DNA of 10,324 bases from Lachnospiraceae bacterium (GCA_900772685.1 CAAGRP010000111.1:1-10324); one strand, 5' to 3'. Numbered from the stretch's first letter, positions 1 to 5,596 are shown. Notes: generated by a model not told the origin, from the sequence alone. Numbers and translations: made by a program.

Positions 1-207
1 CTGTTCTCGATAGCAAGAGGAATGATAGCAGAAGTCCAGAGTCCTATCGAGACGCTTATACTCATAGCTGCGCTTCTGCGGCTTATGGTCATCCGCAAAT
101 ACTTCCTTCTTCCTGATGATCTTGAAATAAATGTAAAAAAGAAGATAAAAAAAGAAAAGCAATGTACCGAAGATACAGAGCCTTCGGAAGAATATCGGCG
201 TAATTGA
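1..207 (+). CDS. C-terminal fragment of an unidentified, probably membrane-anchored protein
   Basis: The reading frame is open from the first base of the window to a TAA at 205-207, so this is the 3' end of a gene whose start lies to the left. The visible 68 residues contain one hydrophobic stretch (about residues 19-38 of the fragment, around TLILIAALLRLMVIRKYFLL). A hydrophilic tail follows that is rich in Lys, Glu and Arg and carries the run KKKIKKEK. A final hydrophobic helix followed by a positively charged tail suggests a membrane protein ending in the cytoplasm. The helix and its LLRLMVI segment vaguely recall the last helix of small PsiE-type membrane proteins, but the match is too weak to name it. 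The gene is unrelated in function to the ribosomal cluster that follows and is separated from it by a promoter. An ATG at 22 is in frame but is probably internal. Confidence 0.6.
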   Translation: MFSIARGMIAEVQSPIETLILIAALLRLMVIRKYFLLPDDLEINVKKKIKKEKQCTEDTEPSEEYRRN

Positions 208-235
208 TACAAAAACCGAAATGCGAGAGAAAAAC

Positions 236-261
236 TTTGTGAATTAATTACAAATTTTTTT
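236..261 (+). terminator. Weak A/T-rich terminator-like hairpin after the left-edge gene
   Basis: TTTGTGA (236-242) can pair with TTACAAA (248-254), with one G-U pair, around a 5-nt loop, and seven T follow at 255-261. This has the shape of an intrinsic terminator about 30 nt after the left gene's stop, but the stem has only one G-C pair and would be weak. The same A/T-rich tract lies directly upstream of the rpsJ promoter and could act instead, or as well, as an UP element for RNA polymerase. Confidence 0.35.
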
Positions 262-262
262 C

Positions 263-291
263 TTGCATTTTTCTGTTTTGTCAAGTATAAT
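263..291 (+). promoter_or_regulatory. Probable sigma-A promoter of the S10-spc cluster
   Basis: A perfect -10 hexamer TATAAT lies at 286-291. At the ideal 17-nt spacing upstream is TTGCAT (263-268), a partial match to TTGACA that keeps the TTG. The 30 nt before it are almost pure A/T (236-261), like the UP elements of strong ribosomal promoters. Transcription would be expected to start near 297-300, leaving a leader of about 215 nt before rpsJ. No other equally good promoter was seen in the window, so this one probably drives most or all of the cluster. Confidence 0.7.
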
Positions 292-297
292 CTTTGA

Positions 298-515
298 TGT
301 TGTGGCATGAAAGCTATGAAGCGTGAGGTTGCTGCGAAAAGCAGGTAATTCCGTGGAGCAAATGTCCGTTCAAGAAACTGGCGACAAGTCACTGTACAAT
401 TTAAAAATGTCCACCGAAGAGTGGAAACAACGTGTGAAGTTTCAGGACACACACGGAGAAGTGTACAGTCACCGCTTGTCGTACTTAAAAGTGCGAATAG
501 GAGGCGACTTTTTTT
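298..515 (+). promoter_or_regulatory. Structured 5' leader RNA of rpsJ (candidate ribosomal-protein leader)
   Basis: This 218-nt untranslated region lies between the promoter and rpsJ. It contains compatible nested helices: CGACAAG 382-388 with CTTGTCG 475-481; ACTGTACA 391-398 with TGTACAGT 462-469; and, inside these, hairpins CCAC 411-414/GTGG 421-424 and CGTGTG 431-436/CACACG 450-455. A separate small hairpin is CTGC 332-335/GCAG 341-344 with loop GAAAA. Together they form a two-segment closing stem around two hairpins. Regulatory leaders in front of S10 operons are known (L4 binds the E. coli one), and candidate leaders have been proposed in clostridia. Which protein would bind here cannot be read from the sequence. 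Confidence 0.65.
499..504 (+). promoter_or_regulatory. rpsJ ribosome binding site with unusually long spacing
   Basis: AGGAGG at 499-504 is a full Shine-Dalgarno core, but it lies 11 nt from the ATG at 516, and the spacer ends in seven T (509-515). The GGCGACT that overlaps the core (503-509) can pair with AGTCACC (467-473), with one A/C mismatch. That pairing would cover part of the site and would break the leader helix 391-398/462-469. Confidence 0.6.
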
Positions 516-833
516 ATGGCAAATCAGATTATGAGAATTGTATTGAAAGCATATGATCATCAGTTAGTAGATGCATCGGCTGCAAAGATCGTGGAGACGG
601 TTAAGAAGAATGGTGCTGCAGTAAGCGGTCCCGTACCTCTTCCTACTAAAAAGGAAGTAGTTACTATCCTTCGTGCCGTACACAAATACAAAGATTCACG
701 TGAGCAGTTCGAGCAGAGAACACACAAGAGACTGATCGACATCGTAACACCTACACAGAAAACAGTAGATGCTCTTTCAAGACTCAATATGCCGGCCGGC
801 GTGTTCATCGACATAAAGATGAAAAACAAGTAA
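516..833 (+). CDS. rpsJ: 30S ribosomal protein S10 (NusE)
   Basis: S10 is a small-subunit head protein. In the family it also acts as NusE, which binds NusB in antitermination complexes and NusG to couple transcription with translation. The 105 residues match the family along their full length. The conserved stretch SGPVPLPTKKEVVTILRAVHKYKDSREQFEQRTHKRLIDI covers residues 37-76 and includes the extended loop that reaches into the 16S RNA. The C-terminal MPAGVFIDIKMK forms the last strand. The length is close to the usual 102-105 residues. The start is set by the AGGAGG at 499-504 and the typical MANQ N-terminus. It is the first gene of the cluster, directly behind the structured leader. It is followed by an unusually long gap of 231 nt before rplC. 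Confidence 0.97.
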   Translation: MANQIMRIVLKAYDHQLVDASAAKIVETVKKNGAAVSGPVPLPTKKEVVTILRAVHKYKDSREQFEQRTHKRLIDIVTPTQKTVDALSRLNMPAGVFIDIKMKNK

Positions 834-1064
834 TAGCCAAGCGGTTTCTTGAGGTTTGAAAGCTTGCTTTCAAAACGAAAGAAAACATTTGGTAGTCAAA
901 ACTGCAAAAAATGAGACCGGTCCAACCCGCCGGAAACATTTTTAATAAATGCAATAAAGTTAATCGATATAGAAGCAATAGCTGAAGCTTATTCCACTTA
1001 TATCTGTTAACTAGAATGAACTCCCGCAAGGGCGTTCCGCTGTAGAAAAACAGGAGGAAAACGA
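834..1064 (+). promoter_or_regulatory. Structured rpsJ-rplC intergenic region (candidate cis-regulatory RNA)
   Basis: These 231 nt hold no credible ORF on either strand but are rich in inverted repeats. TTTGAAAG 855-862 pairs with CTTTCAAA 867-874 (CTTG loop). CCGG 917-920 can pair with CCGG 930-933. A nested imperfect stem spans 958-1012: AGTTAA 958-963/TTAACT 1007-1012, GATATA 966-971/TATATC 999-1004, and AATAGC 977-982/GCTTATT 987-993 with one bulge. A GCAA-tetraloop hairpin follows at 1018-1037, with GAAC/GTTC and CCC/GGG arms. CTGT 1040-1043/ACAG 1050-1053 touches the rplC ribosome binding site. AGCGG 840-844 could close the whole element with CCGCT 1037-1041. No good promoter or T-tract terminator was found inside. 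A control element for rplC and the genes after it is inferred. Confidence 0.55.
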
Positions 1065-1700
1065 ATGAAGAAAGCAATTTTAGCTACAAAAGTTGGAATG
1101 ACTCAGATTTTCAACGAAGACGGAGTTCTTACTCCGGTAACTGTGCTTCAGGCAGGTCCGTGCGTAGTTACTCAGGTTAAGACTGTTGAGAACGACGGAT
1201 ATGATGCAGTCCAGGTTGGATTTGCAGACATCCGTGAGAAGCTTCTTAACAAGCCTGAAAAAGGACAGTTTGACAAGGCTGAGGTATCTTACAAGAGATA
1301 TCTTCAGGAGTTCAGGTTCGAGAACGCAAAGGATTATGAAGTAAAACAGGAGATCAAAGCAGATATCTTTGCAGCAGGAGACAAGATCGATGCTACTGCT
1401 ATCAGCAAGGGTAAAGGATTCCAGGGCGCTATCAAACGTCACGGACAGTCAAGAGGACCTATGACTCACGGTTCTAAATACCATCGTCATGCAGGTTCAA
1501 ACGGCGCTGCTTCAGATCCGAGTAAAGTATTCAAAGGCAAAAAGATGCCGGGACATATGGGACATGTACAGGTAACCGTTCAGAACCTTGAGGTTGTACG
1601 TGTTGATGCCGAAAACAATCTGTTGCTCGTTAAAGGTTCCGTACCGGGACCGAAGAAATCCCTTATTACTATACGCGAGAGCGTAAAGTCAATAGGCTAA
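1065..1700 (+). CDS. rplC: 50S ribosomal protein L3
   Basis: L3 is an early-assembly large-subunit protein whose long extension reaches toward the peptidyl transferase centre. The 211 residues begin with the family signature KKAILATKVGMTQIF (residues 2-16). The core segment SKGKGFQGAIKRHG starts near residue 114, the extension RHAGSNGAAS is at 141-150, then VFKGKKMPGHMG. The C-terminus VPGPKKSLITIRESVK is typical of Gram-positive L3. The position of the Gln that PrmB methylates in E. coli L3 (in GSIGQ) is Ala here (GSNGA), so that modification is not expected. The ATG follows AGGAGG at 1052-1057. The gene lies behind a long structured gap and is followed by rplD after 30 nt. Confidence 0.97.
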   Translation: MKKAILATKVGMTQIFNEDGVLTPVTVLQAGPCVVTQVKTVENDGYDAVQVGFADIREKLLNKPEKGQFDKAEVSYKRYLQEFRFENAKDYEVKQEIKADIFAAGDKIDATAISKGKGFQGAIKRHGQSRGPMTHGSKYHRHAGSNGAASDPSKVFKGKKMPGHMGHVQVTVQNLEVVRVDAENNLLLVKGSVPGPKKSLITIRESVKSIG

Positions 1701-1730
1701 GCCTTATAGAGGAAAGGAGGAACACTTTAG

Positions 1731-2351
1731 ATGGCAAATGTAGCATTGTTTAATATGGAAGGCGCAGAAGTAGGAACTATCGAGCTTTCCGATTCAATAT
1801 TCGGAGTAGAGATCAAAGAGAACCTGGTTCATCAGGCAGTTGTTCTTTACCTTGCAAATCGTCGTCAGGGAACACAGAAAGCAAAAACACGTTCTGAAGT
1901 AAGCGGCGGTGGAAGAAAACCGTGGAGACAGAAAGGAACCGGTCATGCAAGACAGGGTTCAACAAGATCACCACAGTGGACAGGCGGCGGAGTTGTATTC
2001 GCACCGGTTCCGAGAGATTACTCCTTCAAGATGAACAGAAAAGAGAGGAGAATAGCTCTCAAGTCAGCTCTCACATCAAAGGTTCAGGAGAACAAATTCC
2101 TTGTACTCGATGAACTCAAGCTTGATGAGATCAAGACTAAAAAGATGCAGAAGGTTTTAGACAACCTCAAAGTAGGAAAAGCTCTTGTAGTTGTAACAGA
2201 CGACAGCGAGAATGTTGTAAGATCAGCTAAGAACATTCCGGGAGTTGAGACAGCTTCACCGAGCACGATCAACGTTTACGATATCCTTAAATACGATACA
2301 GTGATCGCTACCAAGAGCAGTGTCGCAGCAATTGAGGAGGTATATGCATAA
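1731..2351 (+). CDS. rplD: 50S ribosomal protein L4
   Basis: L4 binds 23S rRNA, and its long loop lines the peptide exit tunnel. In E. coli L4 is also the autogenous repressor of the S10 operon. The 206 residues contain the loop segment KTRSEVSGGGRKPWRQKGTGHARQGS (about residues 51-76) followed by SPQWTGGGVVFAPVPRDY, the most conserved part of the family. The globular part continues with a C-terminal NVYDILKYDTVIATKSSVAAIEEVY, the usual end. The start follows AAAGGAGG about 10 nt upstream. The TAA stop shares its last A with the ATG of rplW, so the two are probably translationally coupled. If this cluster is autoregulated, L4 is a candidate, but the sequence alone does not show it. Confidence 0.97.
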   Translation: MANVALFNMEGAEVGTIELSDSIFGVEIKENLVHQAVVLYLANRRQGTQKAKTRSEVSGGGRKPWRQKGTGHARQGSTRSPQWTGGGVVFAPVPRDYSFKMNRKERRIALKSALTSKVQENKFLVLDELKLDEIKTKKMQKVLDNLKVGKALVVVTDDSENVVRSAKNIPGVETASPSTINVYDILKYDTVIATKSSVAAIEEVYA

Positions 2352-2650
2352 TGGCAAACATTCAGTATTATGATGTTATCTTAAAGCCGCTCGTAACAGA
2401 GAAGAGTATGGCAGAAATGTCAGAAATGAAATATTCCTTCCTTGTAAATCCGGAAGCAAATAAATCAATGATCAAAGACGCTGTTGAGAAAATGTTTGAC
2501 GGCGTTAAGGTTGCTAAAGTCAACACAATGAATCTTGACGGTAAGACAAAACGTCGTGGAATGACTTTCGGAAAGACAGCAAAGAGAAAGAAAGCTATCG
2601 TTACTCTTGCTGAGGGAAGTAAGGAGATCGAGATCTTCCAGGGACTTTAA
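2351..2650 (+). CDS. rplW: 50S ribosomal protein L23
   Basis: L23 sits at the peptide exit and is the docking site for trigger factor and signal recognition particle on the bacterial ribosome. The 99 residues show the family start YYDVILKPLVTEKSM (about residues 6-20), the middle segment in which the protein contacts rRNA (VKVAKVNTMNLDGKTKRRG), and a basic stretch GKTAKRKKAIVTL before the end. The length fits the Gram-positive type (95-100 residues). The start codon overlaps the rplD stop by one base, and the ribosome binding site GAGGAGG lies inside the end of rplD (about 2334-2340). It is followed by a 100-nt gap with hairpins before rplB, longer than most gaps in the cluster. Confidence 0.97.
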   Translation: MANIQYYDVILKPLVTEKSMAEMSEMKYSFLVNPEANKSMIKDAVEKMFDGVKVAKVNTMNLDGKTKRRGMTFGKTAKRKKAIVTLAEGSKEIEIFQGL

Positions 2651-2750
2651 TCCCCAAGACCGCCTAAGGGCGAGGATATGTGCAGATATGCACGAGAATC
2701 ATATCAACGCATGAGCTTAATGCACATGCATAACGAAAGGAGATACCGTA
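2651..2750 (+). promoter_or_regulatory. Structured rplW-rplB intergenic region
   Basis: This 100-nt gap has no gene. CGCC 2661-2664 pairs with GGCG 2669-2672. A longer stem is formed by GATATG 2675-2680 with CATATC 2700-2705, continued by TGCA 2681-2684 with TGCA 2689-2692 around a GATA loop, with a 7-nt bulge on the 3' side. GCAT 2709-2712 can pair with ATGC 2720-2723. The ribosome binding site AAAGGAGA (2736-2743) follows and is not obviously covered by these helices. No T-tract is present, so this is not an intrinsic terminator. A role as an RNA control or processing site in front of L2 is inferred. Confidence 0.45.
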
Positions 2751-3596
2751 ATGGGAATCAAAACCTATAACCCATATACACCGTCACGCAGACAGATGTC
2801 AGGTTCTGATTTTTCTGAGATAACAAAATCAGCACCGGAGAAATCTCTCGTTGTTTCTTTAAAGAAAAATGCGGGACGTAACAGCCAGGGTAAGATAACC
2901 GTCAGACACAGAGGTGGCGGAAGCAGAAGAAAATACAGAATAATCGACTTTAAGAGATATAAAGACGGAATTCCGGCAACTGTTAAATCTATCGAATACG
3001 ATCCGAACCGTACAGCTAATATAGCACTTATAAGCTATGCTGACGGAGAGAAGGCTTATATCCTTGCTCCGGAAGGGCTCAAGGTCGGAATGACAGTTAT
3101 GAACGGAACAGGTGCAGAAGTGCGCGTGGGAAACTGCCTTCCAATGTCAGATATACCTGTAGGTACACTTATACACAACATTGAGCTTCATGCCGGAAAG
3201 GGCGGACAGCTCGTAAGATCAGCAGGAAACTCAGCTCAGCTTATGGCTAAAGAAGGAAAGTATGCAACACTTCGTCTTCCTTCAGGAGAGATGAGACTCG
3301 TTCCTATCAACTGCAGAGCTTCTGTAGGAACAATAGGAAACGGAGACCACAGCCTTGTTAACATCGGTAAAGCCGGAAGAAAACGTCACATGGGAATCCG
3401 TCCTACAGTACGTGGTTCTGTCATGAACCCGAATGACCATCCGCACGGTGGTGGTGAAGGACGTGCACCGATCGGACGTCCGGGTCCGTCTACACCTTGG
3501 GGCAAGCCTGCTATGGGTCTTAAGACAAGGAAGAAGAACAAACAGTCCAATAAGTACATCATCCGTAGAAGAGATGGAAAACAGCTGAGCAAATAA
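2751..3596 (+). CDS. rplB: 50S ribosomal protein L2
   Basis: L2 is a core large-subunit protein needed for subunit association and for peptidyl transferase activity. The 281 residues start with the typical MGIKTYNPYTPSRRQMSGSDF. The N-terminal RNA-binding domain carries RNSQGKITVRHRGGGSRRKYRIIDF. The central part holds HNIELHAGKGGQLVRSAG. The C-terminus has the hallmark HPHGGGEG at residues 230-237, whose first His corresponds to the functionally important His229 of E. coli L2. After that comes the basic tail RPGPSTPWGKPAMGLKTRKKNK. The length is slightly above the usual 273-277. The ATG lies behind AAAGGAGA at 2736-2743. rpsS follows after 12 nt. Confidence 0.97.
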   Translation: MGIKTYNPYTPSRRQMSGSDFSEITKSAPEKSLVVSLKKNAGRNSQGKITVRHRGGGSRRKYRIIDFKRYKDGIPATVKSIEYDPNRTANIALISYADGEKAYILAPEGLKVGMTVMNGTGAEVRVGNCLPMSDIPVGTLIHNIELHAGKGGQLVRSAGNSAQLMAKEGKYATLRLPSGEMRLVPINCRASVGTIGNGDHSLVNIGKAGRKRHMGIRPTVRGSVMNPNDHPHGGGEGRAPIGRPGPSTPWGKPAMGLKTRKKNKQSNKYIIRRRDGKQLSK

Positions 3597-3608
3597 GGAG
3601 GAAGTAAA

Positions 3609-3884
3609 ATGTCTCGTTCACTTAAAAAAGGACCTTTCGCTGACGAAAGTCTCTTAAAGAAAGTTGATGCAGCAAACGCATCAGGCGACAAAACAGTAAT
3701 TAAGACATGGTCCCGCCGTTCAACTATTTTCCCTTCATTCGTGGGACATACAATAGCTGTTCACGACGGACGTAAACATGTTCCGGTATATGTTACCGAG
3801 GACATGGTAGGACATAAACTCGGTGAGTTCGTAGCAACAAGAACTTACAGAGGACACGGTAAAGACGAGAAGAAGTCAAGATAA
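3609..3884 (+). CDS. rpsS: 30S ribosomal protein S19
   Basis: S19 is a small-subunit head protein that forms a pair with S13 and contacts the A-site tRNA region and the intersubunit bridge. The 91 residues match the family throughout: the N-terminal MSRSLKKGPFAD, then KTWSRRSTIFPSFVGHTIAVHDGRKHVPVYVTEDMVGHKLGEF (about residues 35-77), and the end ATRTYRGHGKDEKKSR. The length is the usual 91-93. The start is set by AAGGAGGAAGT just upstream, which begins within the rplB stop region. The 12-nt gap on the left and 18-nt gap on the right are normal for the operon. Confidence 0.97.
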   Translation: MSRSLKKGPFADESLLKKVDAANASGDKTVIKTWSRRSTIFPSFVGHTIAVHDGRKHVPVYVTEDMVGHKLGEFVATRTYRGHGKDEKKSR

Positions 3885-3902
3885 GGAAAGGAGGTAACAT
3901 AA

Positions 3903-4289
3903 ATGTCAAAAGGACACAGAAGTCAGATTAAACGAGCAAGAAATGCAGAGAAAGATTTAAGACCGTCTGCAAAACTTTCATTCGCAAGAATACCTGTTCA
4001 GAAAGCATGTTTCGTACTTGATGCTATCCGCGGAAAAGACGTAGAAACAGCTGTCGGTATCCTGGCCTACAATCCAAGATATGCCTCCGGCGTTATCAAG
4101 AAACTTCTTGAGTCTGCTATCGCAAACGCAGAAAACAATAACGGCCTCAGCAAATCTGATCTTTACATTGCAGAGTGCTATGCAAATAAAGCACCTACAA
4201 TGAAGAGAATCCAGCCAAGAGCTCAGGGAAGAGCTTACAGGATCGAGAAACGTACAAGTCATATCACAATCGTTTTGGATGAGAGATAA
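3903..4289 (+). CDS. rplV: 50S ribosomal protein L22
   Basis: L22 contacts all domains of 23S rRNA, and its long beta-hairpin lines the exit tunnel, where macrolide resistance mutations can arise in the family. The 128 residues contain the helical core PSAKLSFARIPVQKACFVLDAIRGKDVETAVGIL (from about residue 22) and the helix KLLESAIANAENN. The hairpin segment includes APTMKRIQPRAQGRAYRIEKRTSHITIVL near the C-terminus. The hairpin has the normal sequence and no duplication or deletion of the kind seen in macrolide-resistant strains. The N-terminal extension of about 20 residues (MSKGHRSQIKRARNAEKDLR) is common in clostridial L22. The start follows AAAGGAGGTAAC. Confidence 0.97.
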   Translation: MSKGHRSQIKRARNAEKDLRPSAKLSFARIPVQKACFVLDAIRGKDVETAVGILAYNPRYASGVIKKLLESAIANAENNNGLSKSDLYIAECYANKAPTMKRIQPRAQGRAYRIEKRTSHITIVLDER

Positions 4290-4300
4290 GGAGGTCAAGA

Positions 4301-4957
4301 ATGGGTCAGAAAGTTAATCCGCATGGATTAAGAGTCGGTGTTATCAAGGATTGGGATTCCAAATGGTATGCTGAAAAAGATTTTGCCGACTGCTTAGTAG
4401 AAGATTATAAGATCAGAAATTTTCTGAAGAAAAGATTATACAGCGCAGGCGTATCACGCATCGAGATCGAAAGAGCATCTGAGAAGGTAAAGGTTATCCT
4501 TTACACAGCTAAACCGGGTGTTGTTATCGGTAAGGGCGGCGCTGAAATAGAGAAAGTAAAGAATGAGCTTGCAAAGCTTATTGATAAGAAAGTGTTCATC
4601 GACATCAAGGAGATCAAAAGACCTGATCGCGATGCACAGCTTGTTGCAGAGAATATCGCACTTCAGCTTGAGAACCGTATCTCATTCCGTCGTGCAATGA
4701 AATCAACAATGCAGCGTACTATGAGAGCAGGCGCTCTCGGAATTAAAACATCCGTATCAGGACGTCTCGGCGGTGCAGATATGGCTCGTACAGAGTTCTA
4801 CAGCGATGGAACTATCCCGCTTCAGACTCTTCGTGCTGATATCGACTATGGTTTTGCAGAGGCTGACACCACTTATGGTAAGGTCGGAGTAAAAGCATGG
4901 GTTTACAACGGCGAAGTACTTCCTACCAAAGGAGCTAAGGAAGGGAGCGATAAATAA
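4301..4957 (+). CDS. rpsC: 30S ribosomal protein S3
   Basis: S3 lies at the mRNA entry channel and contributes to the helicase activity of the ribosome. The 218 residues begin MGQKVNPHGLRVGVIKDWDSKWYA. A type II KH domain follows, with the RNA-binding loop GKGG at residues 77-80 inside KPGVVIGKGGAEIEKV. The C-terminal domain contains FRRAMK at 129-134, whose R130, R131 and K134 correspond to the basic residues implicated in mRNA unwinding in E. coli. SGRLGGADMARTEFYSDGTIPLQTLRADIDYG (153-184) is the family signature. The start lies behind AAGGAGGTCAAG. The end of the gene carries the ribosome binding site of rplP, only 2 nt separate the two genes, and translational coupling is likely. Confidence 0.97.
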   Translation: MGQKVNPHGLRVGVIKDWDSKWYAEKDFADCLVEDYKIRNFLKKRLYSAGVSRIEIERASEKVKVILYTAKPGVVIGKGGAEIEKVKNELAKLIDKKVFIDIKEIKRPDRDAQLVAENIALQLENRISFRRAMKSTMQRTMRAGALGIKTSVSGRLGGADMARTEFYSDGTIPLQTLRADIDYGFAEADTTYGKVGVKAWVYNGEVLPTKGAKEGSDK

Positions 4958-4959
4958 TT

Positions 4960-5397
4960 ATGTTAATGCCTAAGAGAGTTAAACATCGTAAACAATTCCG
5001 CGGATCCATGAAGGGAAAAGCATTAAGAGGAAATACAATCAGCAATGGTGAATTTGGACTTGTTGCATTGGAGCCATGCTGGATAAGATCAAATCAGATC
5101 GAGGCAGCCCGTATTGCCATGACACGTAACGCTAAGCGTGGTGGTCAGGTATGGATCAAGATATTCCCGGACAAACCTGTAACAGCAAAACCTGCTGAGA
5201 CTCGAATGGGTTCAGGAAAGGGAAGCGTTGAGTACTGGGTAGCAGTTGTAAAACCGGGCCGCGTATTATTTGAGATTGCCGGAGTTCCGGAAGAAGTTGC
5301 TCGTGAGTCATTACGTCTCGCTATGCATAAGTTACCATGTAAATGCAAGATAGTATCTCGTGCAGATCAAGAAGGCGGTGATAACAGTGAAGAGTAA
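4960..5397 (+). CDS. rplP: 50S ribosomal protein L16
   Basis: L16 helps to form the A site of the large subunit and is added late in assembly. The 145 residues begin with the typical MLMPKRVKHRKQFRG. They carry the core EPCWIRSNQIEAARIAMTR (38-56), RMGSGKGSVEYWVAVVKPGRVLFEIAGV (82-109) and LAMHKLPCKCKIV (120-132). Arg82 in TRMGSG corresponds to the arginine hydroxylated in E. coli L16; whether it is modified here is unknown. The ATG at 4960 is preferred to the in-frame ATG at 4966 because MLMPKR is the usual start. The ribosome binding site AAGGAAGGGAG lies in the end of rpsC. The last 11 nt overlap the start of rpmC. Confidence 0.97.
   Translation: MLMPKRVKHRKQFRGSMKGKALRGNTISNGEFGLVALEPCWIRSNQIEAARIAMTRNAKRGGQVWIKIFPDKPVTAKPAETRMGSGKGSVEYWVAVVKPGRVLFEIAGVPEEVARESLRLAMHKLPCKCKIVSRADQEGGDNSEE
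5372..5382 (+). promoter_or_regulatory. rpmC ribosome binding site inside rplP, decides the GTG start
   Basis: AAGGCGGTGAT at 5372-5382 matches the extended anti-16S consensus AAGGAGGTGAT at 10 of 11 positions. It lies 8 nt (counted from GG at 5377-5378) before the GTG at 5387. The in-frame ATG at 5405 has no such site in front of it, so the GTG is the better start. Confidence 0.7.
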
Positions 5398-5596
5398 TAA
5401 ATTTATGGAAAATCTCATGACTAAATCAGCAGCTGAGCTTAACGAAGAGTTAACAGCAGCAAAGAAGGAACTGTTCAACCTGAGATTCCAGAATGCCACC
5501 AATCAGCTGGACAACACCAGCAGGATCAAAGAGGTGCGCAAGAACATTGCTAGAATTTCAACTGTAATTGCACAGAAGTCAAATACAGCCAACTAA
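5387..5596 (+). CDS. rpmC: 50S ribosomal protein L29
   Basis: L29 is a small helical protein at the exit of the peptide tunnel, next to L23, in the region where nascent-chain factors dock. From the GTG at 5387 the product is 69 residues: MKSNKFMENLMTKSAAEL, then the conserved core LTAAKKELFNLRFQNATNQLDNTSRIKEVRKNIARI (about residues 22-57). This is the normal Gram-positive length of 65-70. An upstream in-frame GTG (5360) would give 78 residues with a non-family N-terminus, and the ATG at 5405 would remove the MKSNKF start and lacks a ribosome binding site. The gene overlaps the end of rplP by 11 nt, so coupling to L16 translation is likely. rpsQ follows after 31 nt. Confidence 0.93.
   Translation: MKSNKFMENLMTKSAAELNEELTAAKKELFNLRFQNATNQLDNTSRIKEVRKNIARISTVIAQKSNTAN

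Noticed and set aside
323..556. Open frame across the rpsJ leader (77 codons from GTG) overlapping the start of rpsJ
   Set aside because: It has no ribosome binding site, uses a GTG start, resembles no family I know, and its sequence is better explained by the base-paired leader RNA. Internal ATGs at 362 and 407 also lack good sites.
944..971. Internal promoter in the rpsJ-rplC gap (TATAGA-like -10)
   Set aside because: No -35 hexamer at suitable spacing, and the same bases are part of the nested stem 958-1012.
560..1077. Minus-strand open frames over rpsJ and the rpsJ-rplC gap
   Set aside because: They are antisense to rpsJ or cross the structured gap, have no recognisable domain or ribosome binding site, and fit codon-bias shadows.
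1080..1442. 120-codon minus-strand open frame within rplC
   Set aside because: It lies wholly antisense to a conserved ribosomal gene; its composition (Ser/Leu/Phe-rich) is typical of a reverse-complement shadow.
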